A model generated the notes under the pieces. That model was not told where the DNA came from. It did no database searches and saw nothing but the letters and a program-made list of their open reading frames with translations. A stretch of DNA of 5,928 nt, taken from Clostridia bacterium. GTDB taxonomy: Bacteria > Bacillota > Clostridia > Christensenellales > Borkfalkiaceae. Position numbers and translations under genes: made by a program. Positions 1 to 5,159 of the stretch are shown here, piece after piece. The number at the start of each line of letters is the position of its first letter. The stretch's first letter is position 1. Where the stretch lies: contig JAIEAS010000064.1 of assembly GCA_029071285.1 (NCBI GenBank), positions 1-5,928 on the forward strand. The letters run 5' to 3'.

Positions 1-71
1 CCATTTTCCTCGCCCGTGATTTTTAAAGTGAGATTGATTTTTGCGTAAGACTTTTGCCGCACCGTTGCCAT
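1..71 (-). CDS. ispE: 4-diphosphocytidyl-2-C-methyl-D-erythritol kinase, N-terminal fragment (runs off left edge)
   Basis: Only the first 23 codons are in the window. They start at ATG (69-71) and read MATVRQKSYAKINLTLKITG and onward to EENG. The stretch YAKINLTLKITG matches the conserved N-terminal substrate-binding motif of IspE (AKINLxLxVxG, followed in the family by DGYH). IspE is the cytosolic GHMP-family kinase that phosphorylates CDP-methylerythritol with ATP in the MEP pathway of isoprenoid synthesis. Its place after veg and the sipL-like gene supports the call: veg and ispE are also close neighbours in Bacillus subtilis (veg-sspF-ispE-purR). No Shine-Dalgarno precedes the ATG. The bases just upstream are a T-rich run directly after a TATAAT box, so the transcript may be leaderless. 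The identification rests on a short but distinctive motif plus synteny. Confidence 0.85.
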   Translation of the reverse strand, partial: MATVRQKSYAKINLTLKITGEEN

Positions 72-77
72 AAAAAT

Positions 78-106
78 ATTATAACATAAAATATACGCCT
101 TTACAA
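78..106 (-). promoter_or_regulatory. Sigma-A-type promoter for ispE, possibly leaderless
   Basis: Read on the minus strand, a -35 box TTGTAA (101-106, 4 of 6 to consensus) is followed by exactly 17 bases and a perfect -10 box TATAAT (78-83). A start point about 7 bases beyond the -10 box falls on position 71, the A of the ispE ATG. The region is AT-rich, so a chance TATAAT is possible. The spacing and the absence of any ribosome binding site before the ATG make a real promoter more likely. Confidence 0.55.
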
Positions 107-113
107 TTAAATT

Positions 114-140
114 GCGCCGCCCTTTTCAAAAGGGCGGCGC
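114..140 (-). terminator. Perfect 13-bp hairpin after the sipL-like gene
   Basis: Bases 114-126 and 128-140 are perfect inverted repeats (GCGCCGCCCTTTT and its complement) around a single C. The stem lies 20 bases past the stop of the sipL-like gene and just upstream of the ispE promoter. The sequence following it on the minus strand is AATTTAATTG, a weak U tract, so termination may be partial. On the plus strand it is followed by ATAATTTTC. With a one-base centre the RNA would open a few A-U pairs to form a loop. Confidence 0.7.
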
Positions 141-160
141 ATAATTTTCAAACGCGCAAG

Positions 161-1633
161 TTATGCGTTTTTGGGTCTGTAAACGAGTATCCTCTCCTTG
201 CCCGTAAGCGGGAAAGTGAGCTGGGGATTTGTGGCTTCGATTTCGTCGGGGCTCTGCGAAAGGCGTTTTGCGGTGTCCCAAAGGGTGTCGCCCGCGGCGG
301 GTATGTATACGCTTACCGCACTGTCGCAGTGCTGTTTAGCCTCGCCCTCGGTGGCTTCGGTAAGGTATCTTACCTTTACTTCCTCGCAGTCGCACGCCGC
401 GATTTTGAGAACGGCTTCCGCCTCGCACTCGCCCTCCGAACGCTGGCGGATATTAAGTCCGCACACCGCCGCGGTCAAATCGGCCTTATTGCTGTTGAGC
501 CCGTTAAGATTTACCGTGAAGGGCATATTCACTTCGGTCGAGCGGATTTCGCCGTTCTGCGAATAAAGAAGAGTTGCCGAAACGCTACCCTCGATGCCGT
601 TTTCACTGCGGGCGAATTCCACTTTGGGAAGAGCCGCCGCAAGGAACGCGCAGGTGTAGTCGAGCTTCGCCTTGGTTGCGCAAAGTCCGCTCACCCTCTC
701 GGAATAAACCTTGACGTCCGAACAAGGGGTTGCAACCTCTTCGGCATAAGTCAGATTGAGTTCGGCGTCCGGCGAGAAGCAGTCCTCGATAATAGGAGTT
801 TCTTCCTCGTCGTAGAAGGTGCCCGCGAACGCAAGATTTGCAACCACTTCAACGTCGCACTTTCCGCTGCCCTCGGCAACGCGGGCGTTCACGCTTAAAT
901 CCCTTATCTCTGCGCGGCAGGTTGCTTTTCTTGCAAGCAGCGCGTCGTCGCAGGGGACTTCGGCTTTGAAAGGAATTATTCTGTCCAGACTCACGGGCGA
1001 CGAGTCGCGCACGGCGAGCAGGGAAAGATAAATTTCACCGCTGATTTCAACCGTTCCCGCGCGGCAGCCGCAGTCGAGAACGAGCGCCTCCGCCGACGGA
1101 ATTAAAACGTCCTCGGCGTTGCAGTCGAAGTCGTCCTCGACCTCGCTCTCGCCCGAGAAGGTTACGGCGGTGAAAAATCTTGCGTTTTCACGCTTGACGA
1201 TTGCGCCGTCCGCGGAAGTGAGAACGTTCCTTTCGGCAGATGCGAAAATCGAAATTTCCGCGCCGACGACTACCGCCACCATATACGACGAGCCGTCGCG
1301 CTTAATCTGTGCGCGTTCGCACGATAACGAGCAGATTGCGCTGTTTGCGGGCGCAAGATTATCGTCGTCGGCAAAATGGGTGAATTCCGCGCCCTTCTGA
1401 ATGCGGCAAAGCTTGCCGCTTTCGTCCGAGTAGACGAGCGTGCAAACCAGCCTTCCGCCGTAGTTGACCCTGCCCGACGATACTTCGCAATTAGATAATG
1501 ATACCTGCGGATAAACGGCGGCAGCCTCGCCTATTTCCTGACCGGAAAAGCGTATTTCTACGATTGACTGCGATTTTATTACGGCGACGCGCCGTGTGAA
1601 AGTTCCGTTTGAACTCTGCGTTGATAAAGACAT
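161..1633 (-). CDS. sipL: SipL-like spore coat morphogenesis protein (DUF3794 repeats + LysM)
   Basis: This is a 490-residue protein whose architecture matches SipL, the Clostridioides difficile protein that binds SpoIVA and is needed to form the spore coat around the forespore in the mother cell. Three DUF3794-like segments are visible, sharing the pattern G-x-V-x(5)-LLxY...PF: about residues 45-90, 190-230 and 345-378. A LysM domain ends the protein at about residues 442-486 (YIPAAGDTLWDTAKRLSQSP, then NPQL and a final ILVYRP strand). SipL itself is of similar length with a C-terminal LysM; that LysM mediates the SpoIVA contact. No signal peptide is present, as expected for a protein acting in the mother-cell cytosol. 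The start is ATG at 1631-1633, chosen because AGGGAGG (1639-1645) lies 5 bases upstream; a longer reading from TTG at 1667-1669 has no such site and would overlap the promoter. A sigma-E-like promoter precedes it. The protein is unusually rich in cysteine. Orthology rests on domain layout and the veg/ispE context, not alignment. Confidence 0.85.
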   Translation of the reverse strand: MSLSTQSSNGTFTRRVAVIKSQSIVEIRFSGQEIGEAAAVYPQVSLSNCEVSSGRVNYGGRLVCTLVYSDESGKLCRIQKGAEFTHFADDDNLAPANSAICSLSCERAQIKRDGSSYMVAVVVGAEISIFASAERNVLTSADGAIVKRENARFFTAVTFSGESEVEDDFDCNAEDVLIPSAEALVLDCGCRAGTVEISGEIYLSLLAVRDSSPVSLDRIIPFKAEVPCDDALLARKATCRAEIRDLSVNARVAEGSGKCDVEVVANLAFAGTFYDEEETPIIEDCFSPDAELNLTYAEEVATPCSDVKVYSERVSGLCATKAKLDYTCAFLAAALPKVEFARSENGIEGSVSATLLYSQNGEIRSTEVNMPFTVNLNGLNSNKADLTAAVCGLNIRQRSEGECEAEAVLKIAACDCEEVKVRYLTEATEGEAKQHCDSAVSVYIPAAGDTLWDTAKRLSQSPDEIEATNPQLTFPLTGKERILVYRPKNA

Positions 1634-1638
1634 AAAAA

Positions 1639-1645
1639 CCTCCCT
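1639..1645 (-). promoter_or_regulatory. Ribosome binding site fixing the sipL-like start
   Basis: AGGGAGG on the minus strand lies 5 bases before ATG at 1631-1633. It is the strongest Shine-Dalgarno in the window and decides the start against the in-frame TTG 12 codons upstream. Confidence 0.9.
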
Positions 1646-1672
1646 CGGCACCGCCGATTTTGTATACAAGGT

Positions 1673-1701
1673 ATTCTATGCCCGAAGTTCCGCCGATATT
1701 C
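1673..1701 (-). promoter_or_regulatory. Candidate sigma-E (sporulation, mother cell) promoter for the sipL-like gene
   Basis: On the minus strand GAATATC (1695-1701) is followed by 14 bases and CATAGAAT (1673-1680). The Bacillus subtilis sigma-E consensus is KMATATT, about 14 bases, CATACAMT, so the match is 6 of 7 and 7 of 8. Transcription would start near position 1666, giving a leader of about 33 bases that carries the AGGGAGG site. Known sipL in C. difficile is under sigma-E control, so box, spacing and gene function agree. A perfect 10-bp palindrome TTGTATACAA (1660-1669) covers the predicted start point. Confidence 0.7.
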
Positions 1702-1720
1702 TAATTAATTCAATAACCTT

Positions 1721-1969
1721 TTATTTTGCCGCGCGTTCTTCGATTTTTACCCTGCCGCAGAGTATTTCGGAATAGGAATAAGCGGTTTTGCCGAGGAAAT
1801 TTTTGTCGTCGGGACTGACCGTGAACAGGGACGGATAAATTCCGCTTAAAACCGCGGGGAAGGTTACGTACTTGTTTCTGCCGAGGTTGAGTTTTACCGT
1901 AACGGGCTTTAAGTGCAGCCCGTTCACCATTTCTTTGATTGCTTTAATAGTGGTATTAACTTTAATCAT
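1721..1969 (-). CDS. veg: Veg family protein
   Basis: This is an 82-residue protein of the Veg family (B. subtilis Veg has 86 residues). The conserved core is clear: an N-terminal helix with IKEMVNG (matching IKRSLDG), a basic strand, then GIYPSLFTV, and finally TAYSYSEIL (matching YPSVFVI and VSYSYADIL in B. subtilis Veg). In B. subtilis veg is very strongly transcribed and its product stimulates biofilm matrix genes by acting against the SinR repressor; the biochemical activity is not settled. I start it at ATG 1967-1969 because the family N-terminus aligns there. No Shine-Dalgarno is visible before that ATG. An in-frame TTG at 1994-1996 would add nine residues (LPFFGKNIF) with only a weak AAGG 10 bases away. 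It precedes the sipL-like gene by 87 bases; no terminator lies between, so read-through into that gene is possible. Confidence 0.88.
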   Translation of the reverse strand: MIKVNTTIKAIKEMVNGLHLKPVTVKLNLGRNKYVTFPAVLSGIYPSLFTVSPDDKNFLGKTAYSYSEILCGRVKIEERAAK

Positions 1970-1975
1970 AAATAT

Positions 1976-2000
1976 ATTTTTGCCAAAAAAAGGCAAAAAT
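1976..2000 (-). repeat. AT-rich hairpin directly upstream of veg
   Basis: ATTTTTGCC (1976-1984) and GGCAAAAAT (1992-2000) are perfect 9-bp inverted repeats around seven A (seven T on the minus strand). The hairpin ends 6 bases before the veg ATG and begins directly after the terminator at 2002-2032, overlapping its U tract. It fills the place where a promoter or ribosome binding site for veg would be expected. Role unknown: it could be an operator, an RNA switch element or part of the terminator. Confidence 0.5.
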
Positions 2001-2001
2001 A

Positions 2002-2032
2002 TGCGCCTTAAAGCGTTCTGCTTTAAGGCGCA
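2002..2032 (-). terminator. Rho-independent terminator of the acidic zinc-ribbon gene
   Basis: A perfect 13-bp stem (TGCGCCTTAAAGC at 2002-2014 with its complement at 2020-2032) closes a 5-base loop. On the minus strand it is followed by TATTTTTG, a good U tract. It lies 15 bases past the stop at 2048. This is the best intrinsic terminator in the window. Confidence 0.9.
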
Positions 2033-2047
2033 CAGGGAATTGATTAT

Positions 2048-2545
2048 TTAAAACTCTTCGTCATCATCGTCGAATTCGTCGTCTTCGTCGTCGTCAAACT
2101 CGTCGTCTTCCAGATCGGAAAGAGAATCAACGTCCTCGTCGAAAAATTCGTCAGCGGACTGTTCGTCTTCCTCTTCTTCCATTTCGGCGTCAAGCTCTTC
2201 CTGCAGGGTTTCGTCGTCGATAGTAAGGTCGCCGTCAGCCTCTTCGTCGAGGTAGTTTTTCCATTCCTCGTCCTTTTCGATGTCGACTTCTTCCTCTTCC
2301 TCGTACTCGCTCTCCTTTTTGCACGCTTCGCACATTTTTTCGCCGTAGCGCATAGTATTTACGCCGCATACGGGGCAGATTTCGGTCTGGTCGCCCCCTT
2401 CGATTTCTTCGTAAACTTCATCGTCCAGATCGGCGAACTGCAGTTTTTTGCCCTTTAATTCGGCAAGGCAGACGTCGCAGTACTCCTGCTTTTCGACGTC
2501 GATATAATTCAGTTCGCATCTCGGACATTTTTCGTATTTTACCAT
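2048..2545 (-). CDS. Two-zinc-ribbon protein with very acidic C-terminal tail, function unknown
   Basis: This 165-residue protein has two zinc-binding modules, each with paired CxxC knuckles: C7/C10 with C23/C26 (CPRCELNY...YCDVC) and C57/C60 with C72/C75 (CPVCG...CEAC). From about residue 78 to the end it is almost wholly Asp and Glu, ending in an exact 8-residue tandem repeat EDDEFDDD at 146-161 followed by DEEF. It is presumably cytosolic, since no signal peptide or membrane segment is seen. Eight well-placed cysteines imply two structural zinc ions. Acidic tails of this kind occur in proteins that mimic or compete with nucleic acid, such as RNA polymerase delta, but the ribbons do not resemble that subunit, so a nucleic-acid-related role is only a guess. 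Start ATG 2543-2545 has GGAG 6 bases upstream. The gene is a single-gene unit with its own promoter and terminator. I do not recognise a named family. Confidence 0.85.
   Translation of the reverse strand: MVKYEKCPRCELNYIDVEKQEYCDVCLAELKGKKLQFADLDDEVYEEIEGGDQTEICPVCGVNTMRYGEKMCEACKKESEYEEEEEVDIEKDEEWKNYLDEEADGDLTIDDETLQEELDAEMEEEEDEQSADEFFDEDVDSLSDLEDDEFDDDEDDEFDDDDEEF
2063..2110 (-). repeat. Tandem repeat of two 24-bp units in the acidic tail
   Basis: Two adjacent 24-base units (2087-2110 and 2063-2086) both encode EDDEFDDD. They differ only at silent positions (for example GAG TTT against GAA TTC, GAC against GAT). The duplication is therefore not very recent, and the peptide has been kept while the DNA drifted. 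Confidence 0.8.
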
Positions 2546-2630
2546 AAAGTTCTCCGTATTACCCGTTTATACAGCGTATGCAGGCAGGGGCAATATATGC
2601 CAAAAAATAACCTCTTGATTTTTCGGTAAC

Positions 2631-2659
2631 ATTATATTAATAAACGTTACGTTTGTAAA
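2631..2659 (-). promoter_or_regulatory. Sigma-A-type promoter for the acidic zinc-ribbon gene
   Basis: On the minus strand TTTACA (2654-2659, 5 of 6) is followed by 17 bases and a perfect TATAAT (2631-2636). Transcription would start near 2624, giving a leader of about 79 bases. The -10 box lies between an inverted GTAAC/GTTAC pair (2626-2630 and 2646-2650), and a GTTTGTAAAC imperfect palindrome (2651-2660) covers the -35 box. These could be operator sites. The rest of the 2546-2737 spacer shows no gene. Confidence 0.75.
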
Positions 2660-2737
2660 CTGTTTTTGCAAATAAATTTACGCTGATTTTGAATTTTTTT
2701 GATATTTTTACCGCTTTTAATCTTCGGTTAATATGTG

Positions 2738-2768
2738 CAACCCCCTTGCGCTTATGCGAAGGGGGTTG
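2738..2768 (-). terminator. GC-rich hairpin after the lipoprotein gene
   Basis: CAACCCCCTT (2738-2747) pairs perfectly with AAGGGGGTTG (2759-2768), and inner CGC/GCG pairs extend the stem around a TTAT loop. It begins 10 bases past the stop codon at 2778. Like the hairpin at 114-140 it lacks a proper U tract on the minus strand (CACATATTAACC follows), so it may act as a 3'-end stabiliser or a weak terminator. On the plus strand AAAAATTTTTT follows it, but no plus-strand gene needs ending here. Confidence 0.65.
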
Positions 2769-2777
2769 AAAAATTTT

Positions 2778-5030
2778 TTATTCGTTGTTGTCGTTGCCGC
2801 TTTCGCCGTCCTCGTCGGCGTAAACGTCAATGTTTCTGTCGTCGGTGGTATCGACCTTGATGCCCTTTTTGTACTGCGGCATCTTCTTCTTTTTGCGTTT
2901 GATTATAAGCAGAGGCACCAGAACCGCCGCGGCTATTACGATAAGTCCGCCGAGAACCACGCCGATTATAAAGCCCGCTTTCTCGCCCGTGGACAGACCT
3001 TCAAACCAGCTTAGCTCTTCTTCAGGGTAGGAAATATTGAAAATTCCCTTCAGATCGTCGTTATAGCTCTCGATATCGCCGTCGGTCATTTTGCCGAGCA
3101 ATGCGTAGTAATAATCGCGCTTGTTTGCGGCTACTTCCTTGCCGTTCACGGTTCTGGTTTCGGCGTAGCCTTCCCAGTCGCCCTTGGCTTTTAAGAAGTC
3201 ATCGTATTTTGCAAACGACTCTTCCGACCAGTAGTGGTTGTAGTCGTAATTTTTAATATCCTTGTACGCCTCGGAAAGCTTATAGATATAATCGTACTCG
3301 CTTTCGTTTGCGTAGAATGCGTATTTCAGCGCGTTCTGCAGATTTTCGTAAACGCTTTCGTCAACGTCCGCAATGTCGCCGTCGTCGCCGATAAGTCCGT
3401 CGTACTTCTCGTTCAGCGCCTTAATCTCGGCGTTGGTCATCATTTTGCCGTCCGCCGTGTTCAAATCGCAAACCATTGCGTACTCGTACGAAGTCATATA
3501 CTTCGTCTGACTTATAAATAAAATCTGGTTGCCGAACATCTCGGGCAGGTACCAGCCGTTAAGCGACTGAACGTCGAGAATTGCCACGGGTTGATATTCC
3601 GAATTTCCGTTGAGGGTTACCGCAAGTCCGTTGTAGTCCTTGTACTCTCCGCTGTAATCGACGCGGTTTACGGTGTAGCCGTCGCCGCCCGAAAGCGAAT
3701 AATATATATAGTTACCTTCAACAAACAGAAGGGTTGCCTGTCCGTCGGTCGTGATATAAAATCTGGTGTCGTTATCGACCTCGTCGGGAATTTTTCCGTC
3801 AACGAGGTTCGCCTTCTGAATGCCGTCGCTTGCAAGAATCAACGCGCCCTCAAGCTTGCCGCTTGCGTCGTAGAGGTAAACCTTGGTGCTTCCCGTTTCC
3901 TTATCGGTAATATATTTGTTGTAAGCTTCGCCGTCCTGCGAAGTAACGGAATTCCAGCTTGCGGAAATCAGATCCTTGTCCGCTATCGAGTAAAGCGCGT
4001 TCGCGCTGTCGTTGCCGCTTATAATGTGGGCGTAGCGCGTGAAATACAGATAGCCGTTTTCGTAAGAAGAAAGCGTGTAGGTATACGAAGCACGGGTTAC
4101 GTCCTTCGCGCCCTCGCCGTTAAACTGGGTTACGCTGACGTTCTTATCGCCGATAAAGCCGTAGCCGTCCAGAACGAGGTCGCCGCAGTTGATATACAGG
4201 GGGTCCTTGTCCGCGTCGAAGTCTTCAACGTCTGAAAAGTCGTACTCGTTGCGCTCGGTTTCGTCCGCGGTAACGGTGTAAACCTGATTGTAGTCCGAAG
4301 AATACGAAGTGCCGATTTCGAAGTCTGTTACGTTCATCGTGTAGAACACGCGGGGATTTGTTACGTCCGAGTTGTCGAAAACGTATTTATCGATATTGTA
4401 CGCGAGCAGTGTGTCCACGCCCGTTTCGGTGTTGTAAGAGTGAAGATTCGTATAGCTGTTTTCGTACAGCTTTTCGCTCGTGGCAACGTACATAATATAT
4501 ACGGTGCCGTCAACTTCGACGTAGCGGTAGTCAACCGCATTGTCTGCAAGCTGCATAAAATAGTTTTTGGAAGTATCCGTGCCGTTAAGTCTGGTGCGGC
4601 GGAAGGTCAGATGCGAGTTCTGAATTTCGCCGTCGCTGTTTTTATCGGTCGAAGGAGTCGTGTAGTAAACGTAGTCGCCGTAGATAAAGAGTCCGGTTTT
4701 CGCGTTGCCCGAATACGCCACGAGGGGAACGACGGTGTCAACATTTGAATAGTTGCGGCTCTTTAAATCGGTTTTCGAAATGCGCATAATCGCGCCCTTT
4801 ACCACCTTTCCGAAGGTGTTGTCGGCGGTGTAAGCTTCTCTTCCGTTGATAAAGTAGATATAATCGCCCTTTTCCACGGCAAAACCGCCGTTGGAAACAA
4901 CCTCGCCGTCGGTGTTGCCTGCAAGAGGCTTACCGCTGTAATCGGGTCCGCACGCCGAGATAAGGAAAATGCCGAGCGCGACGGCTACCGCGGCTGCAAA
5001 ACATATAATTTTAGTTAAAAATTTACGCAT
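2778..5030 (-). CDS. Large surface lipoprotein with propeller-like repeats and C-terminal membrane anchor
   Basis: This 750-residue protein starts with a lipoprotein signal peptide: MRKFLTK, a hydrophobic core, then lipobox ISAC with the lipid-modified Cys27. It ends with a second anchor: a hydrophobic helix at about 685-710, a stop-transfer KRKKKK at 711-716, and a short acidic cytosolic tail to 750. The exported part therefore appears tethered at both ends. Between them, Tyr-rich beta-strand motifs recur: GDYIYF (55-60), GDYVYY (118-123), GTVYIMY (175-181), NGYLYF (325-330) and GNYIYY (439-444). These resemble DUF5050-type, beta-propeller-like proteins. About 535-665 looks more helical (for example YENLQNALKYAFYANESEYD). 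No catalytic motif is evident, so the function is unknown; a sensing, binding or structural role at the cell surface is inference. Start ATG 5028-5030 has GGAG 7 bases upstream. It is a single-gene unit with its own promoter and 3' hairpin. Confidence 0.85.
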   Translation of the reverse strand: MRKFLTKIICFAAAVAVALGIFLISACGPDYSGKPLAGNTDGEVVSNGGFAVEKGDYIYFINGREAYTADNTFGKVVKGAIMRISKTDLKSRNYSNVDTVVPLVAYSGNAKTGLFIYGDYVYYTTPSTDKNSDGEIQNSHLTFRRTRLNGTDTSKNYFMQLADNAVDYRYVEVDGTVYIMYVATSEKLYENSYTNLHSYNTETGVDTLLAYNIDKYVFDNSDVTNPRVFYTMNVTDFEIGTSYSSDYNQVYTVTADETERNEYDFSDVEDFDADKDPLYINCGDLVLDGYGFIGDKNVSVTQFNGEGAKDVTRASYTYTLSSYENGYLYFTRYAHIISGNDSANALYSIADKDLISASWNSVTSQDGEAYNKYITDKETGSTKVYLYDASGKLEGALILASDGIQKANLVDGKIPDEVDNDTRFYITTDGQATLLFVEGNYIYYSLSGGDGYTVNRVDYSGEYKDYNGLAVTLNGNSEYQPVAILDVQSLNGWYLPEMFGNQILFISQTKYMTSYEYAMVCDLNTADGKMMTNAEIKALNEKYDGLIGDDGDIADVDESVYENLQNALKYAFYANESEYDYIYKLSEAYKDIKNYDYNHYWSEESFAKYDDFLKAKGDWEGYAETRTVNGKEVAANKRDYYYALLGKMTDGDIESYNDDLKGIFNISYPEEELSWFEGLSTGEKAGFIIGVVLGGLIVIAAAVLVPLLIIKRKKKKMPQYKKGIKVDTTDDRNIDVYADEDGESGNDNNE

Positions 5031-5055
5031 ATATTTACTCCGAAAAGGATAATTT

Positions 5056-5082
5056 TCGATAGTTATCGATTATTAACTTAAT
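5056..5082. promoter_or_regulatory. Two adjacent dyads at the lipoprotein start point (candidate operator)
   Basis: ATTAA-C-TTAAT (5072-5082) is a perfect palindrome centred on 5077, the transcription start predicted from the promoter at 5084-5112. A second perfect dyad, TCGATA-GT-TATCGA (5056-5069), lies just downstream in the leader. Their centres are about 14-15 bases apart. They could bind a repressor. The first is AT-only apart from its centre and could be chance. Confidence 0.4.
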
Positions 5083-5083
5083 C

Positions 5084-5112
5084 ATTATATACCAAACCGT
5101 TATTTTAAGCAA
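5084..5112 (-). promoter_or_regulatory. Sigma-A-type promoter for the lipoprotein gene
   Basis: On the minus strand TTGCTT (5107-5112, 3 of 6) is followed by 17 bases and a perfect TATAAT (5084-5089). Transcription would start near 5077, giving a leader of about 47 bases that ends in the GGAG site. The weak -35 box suggests dependence on an activator or modest strength. Confidence 0.65.
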
Positions 5113-5146
5113 TAAATTTGCGCTTGATTTTGACGGAAATTTAAAA

Positions 5147-5152
5147 AAGGAG
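5147..5152 (+). promoter_or_regulatory. Strong ribosome binding site in front of an ATT codon
   Basis: AAGGAG is within a run of A. Exactly 7 bases separate it from ATT at 5160-5162. The same 7-base gap is seen for GGAG before the lipoprotein ATG, with 5 and 6 for two other genes here. It is the main evidence that translation begins at the ATT. Confidence 0.7.
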
Positions 5153-5159
5153 ATTATTT

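Noticed and set aside
329..898. 189-codon plus-strand frame inside the sipL-like gene
   Set aside because: Antisense shadow of a gene with recognised domains; no domain pattern of its own.
1634..1669. Twelve-residue N-terminal extension of the sipL-like protein from TTG at 1667-1669
   Set aside because: It would cross the AGGGAGG site and overlap the predicted transcription start; the ATG at 1631-1633 has ideal spacing.
1970..1996. Nine-residue extension of Veg from TTG at 1994-1996
   Set aside because: The added residues are encoded by the AT-rich hairpin and have no counterpart in known Veg proteins; the upstream AAGG is weak and lies in the terminator stem. It is kept as a minor possibility.
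2050..2130. Repeat array in the GTCGTC-rich stretch
   Set aside because: It is Asp/Glu codon repetition in the coding frame; there are no spaced identical repeats of CRISPR type.
2048..2545. RNA polymerase delta subunit (rpoE) identity, because of the acidic tail
   Set aside because: The N-terminal half carries two zinc ribbons, not the winged-helix domain of delta; only the charge of the tail is similar.
3591..4235. 214-codon plus-strand frame inside the lipoprotein gene
   Set aside because: It lies wholly antisense to a well-supported gene, has a Val/Arg-rich shadow composition and no ribosome binding site.
4361..4549. 62-codon minus-strand frame in another frame of the lipoprotein gene
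   Set aside because: Thr/Arg-rich out-of-frame reading within a continuous coding region; no sign of a frameshift there.
5129..5157. Plus-strand promoter TTGACG-17-GATTAT for the small gene
   Set aside because: The -35 box is good, but the start point would fall at about 5164, after the ATT and inside the gene, and the -10 box overlaps the Shine-Dalgarno.
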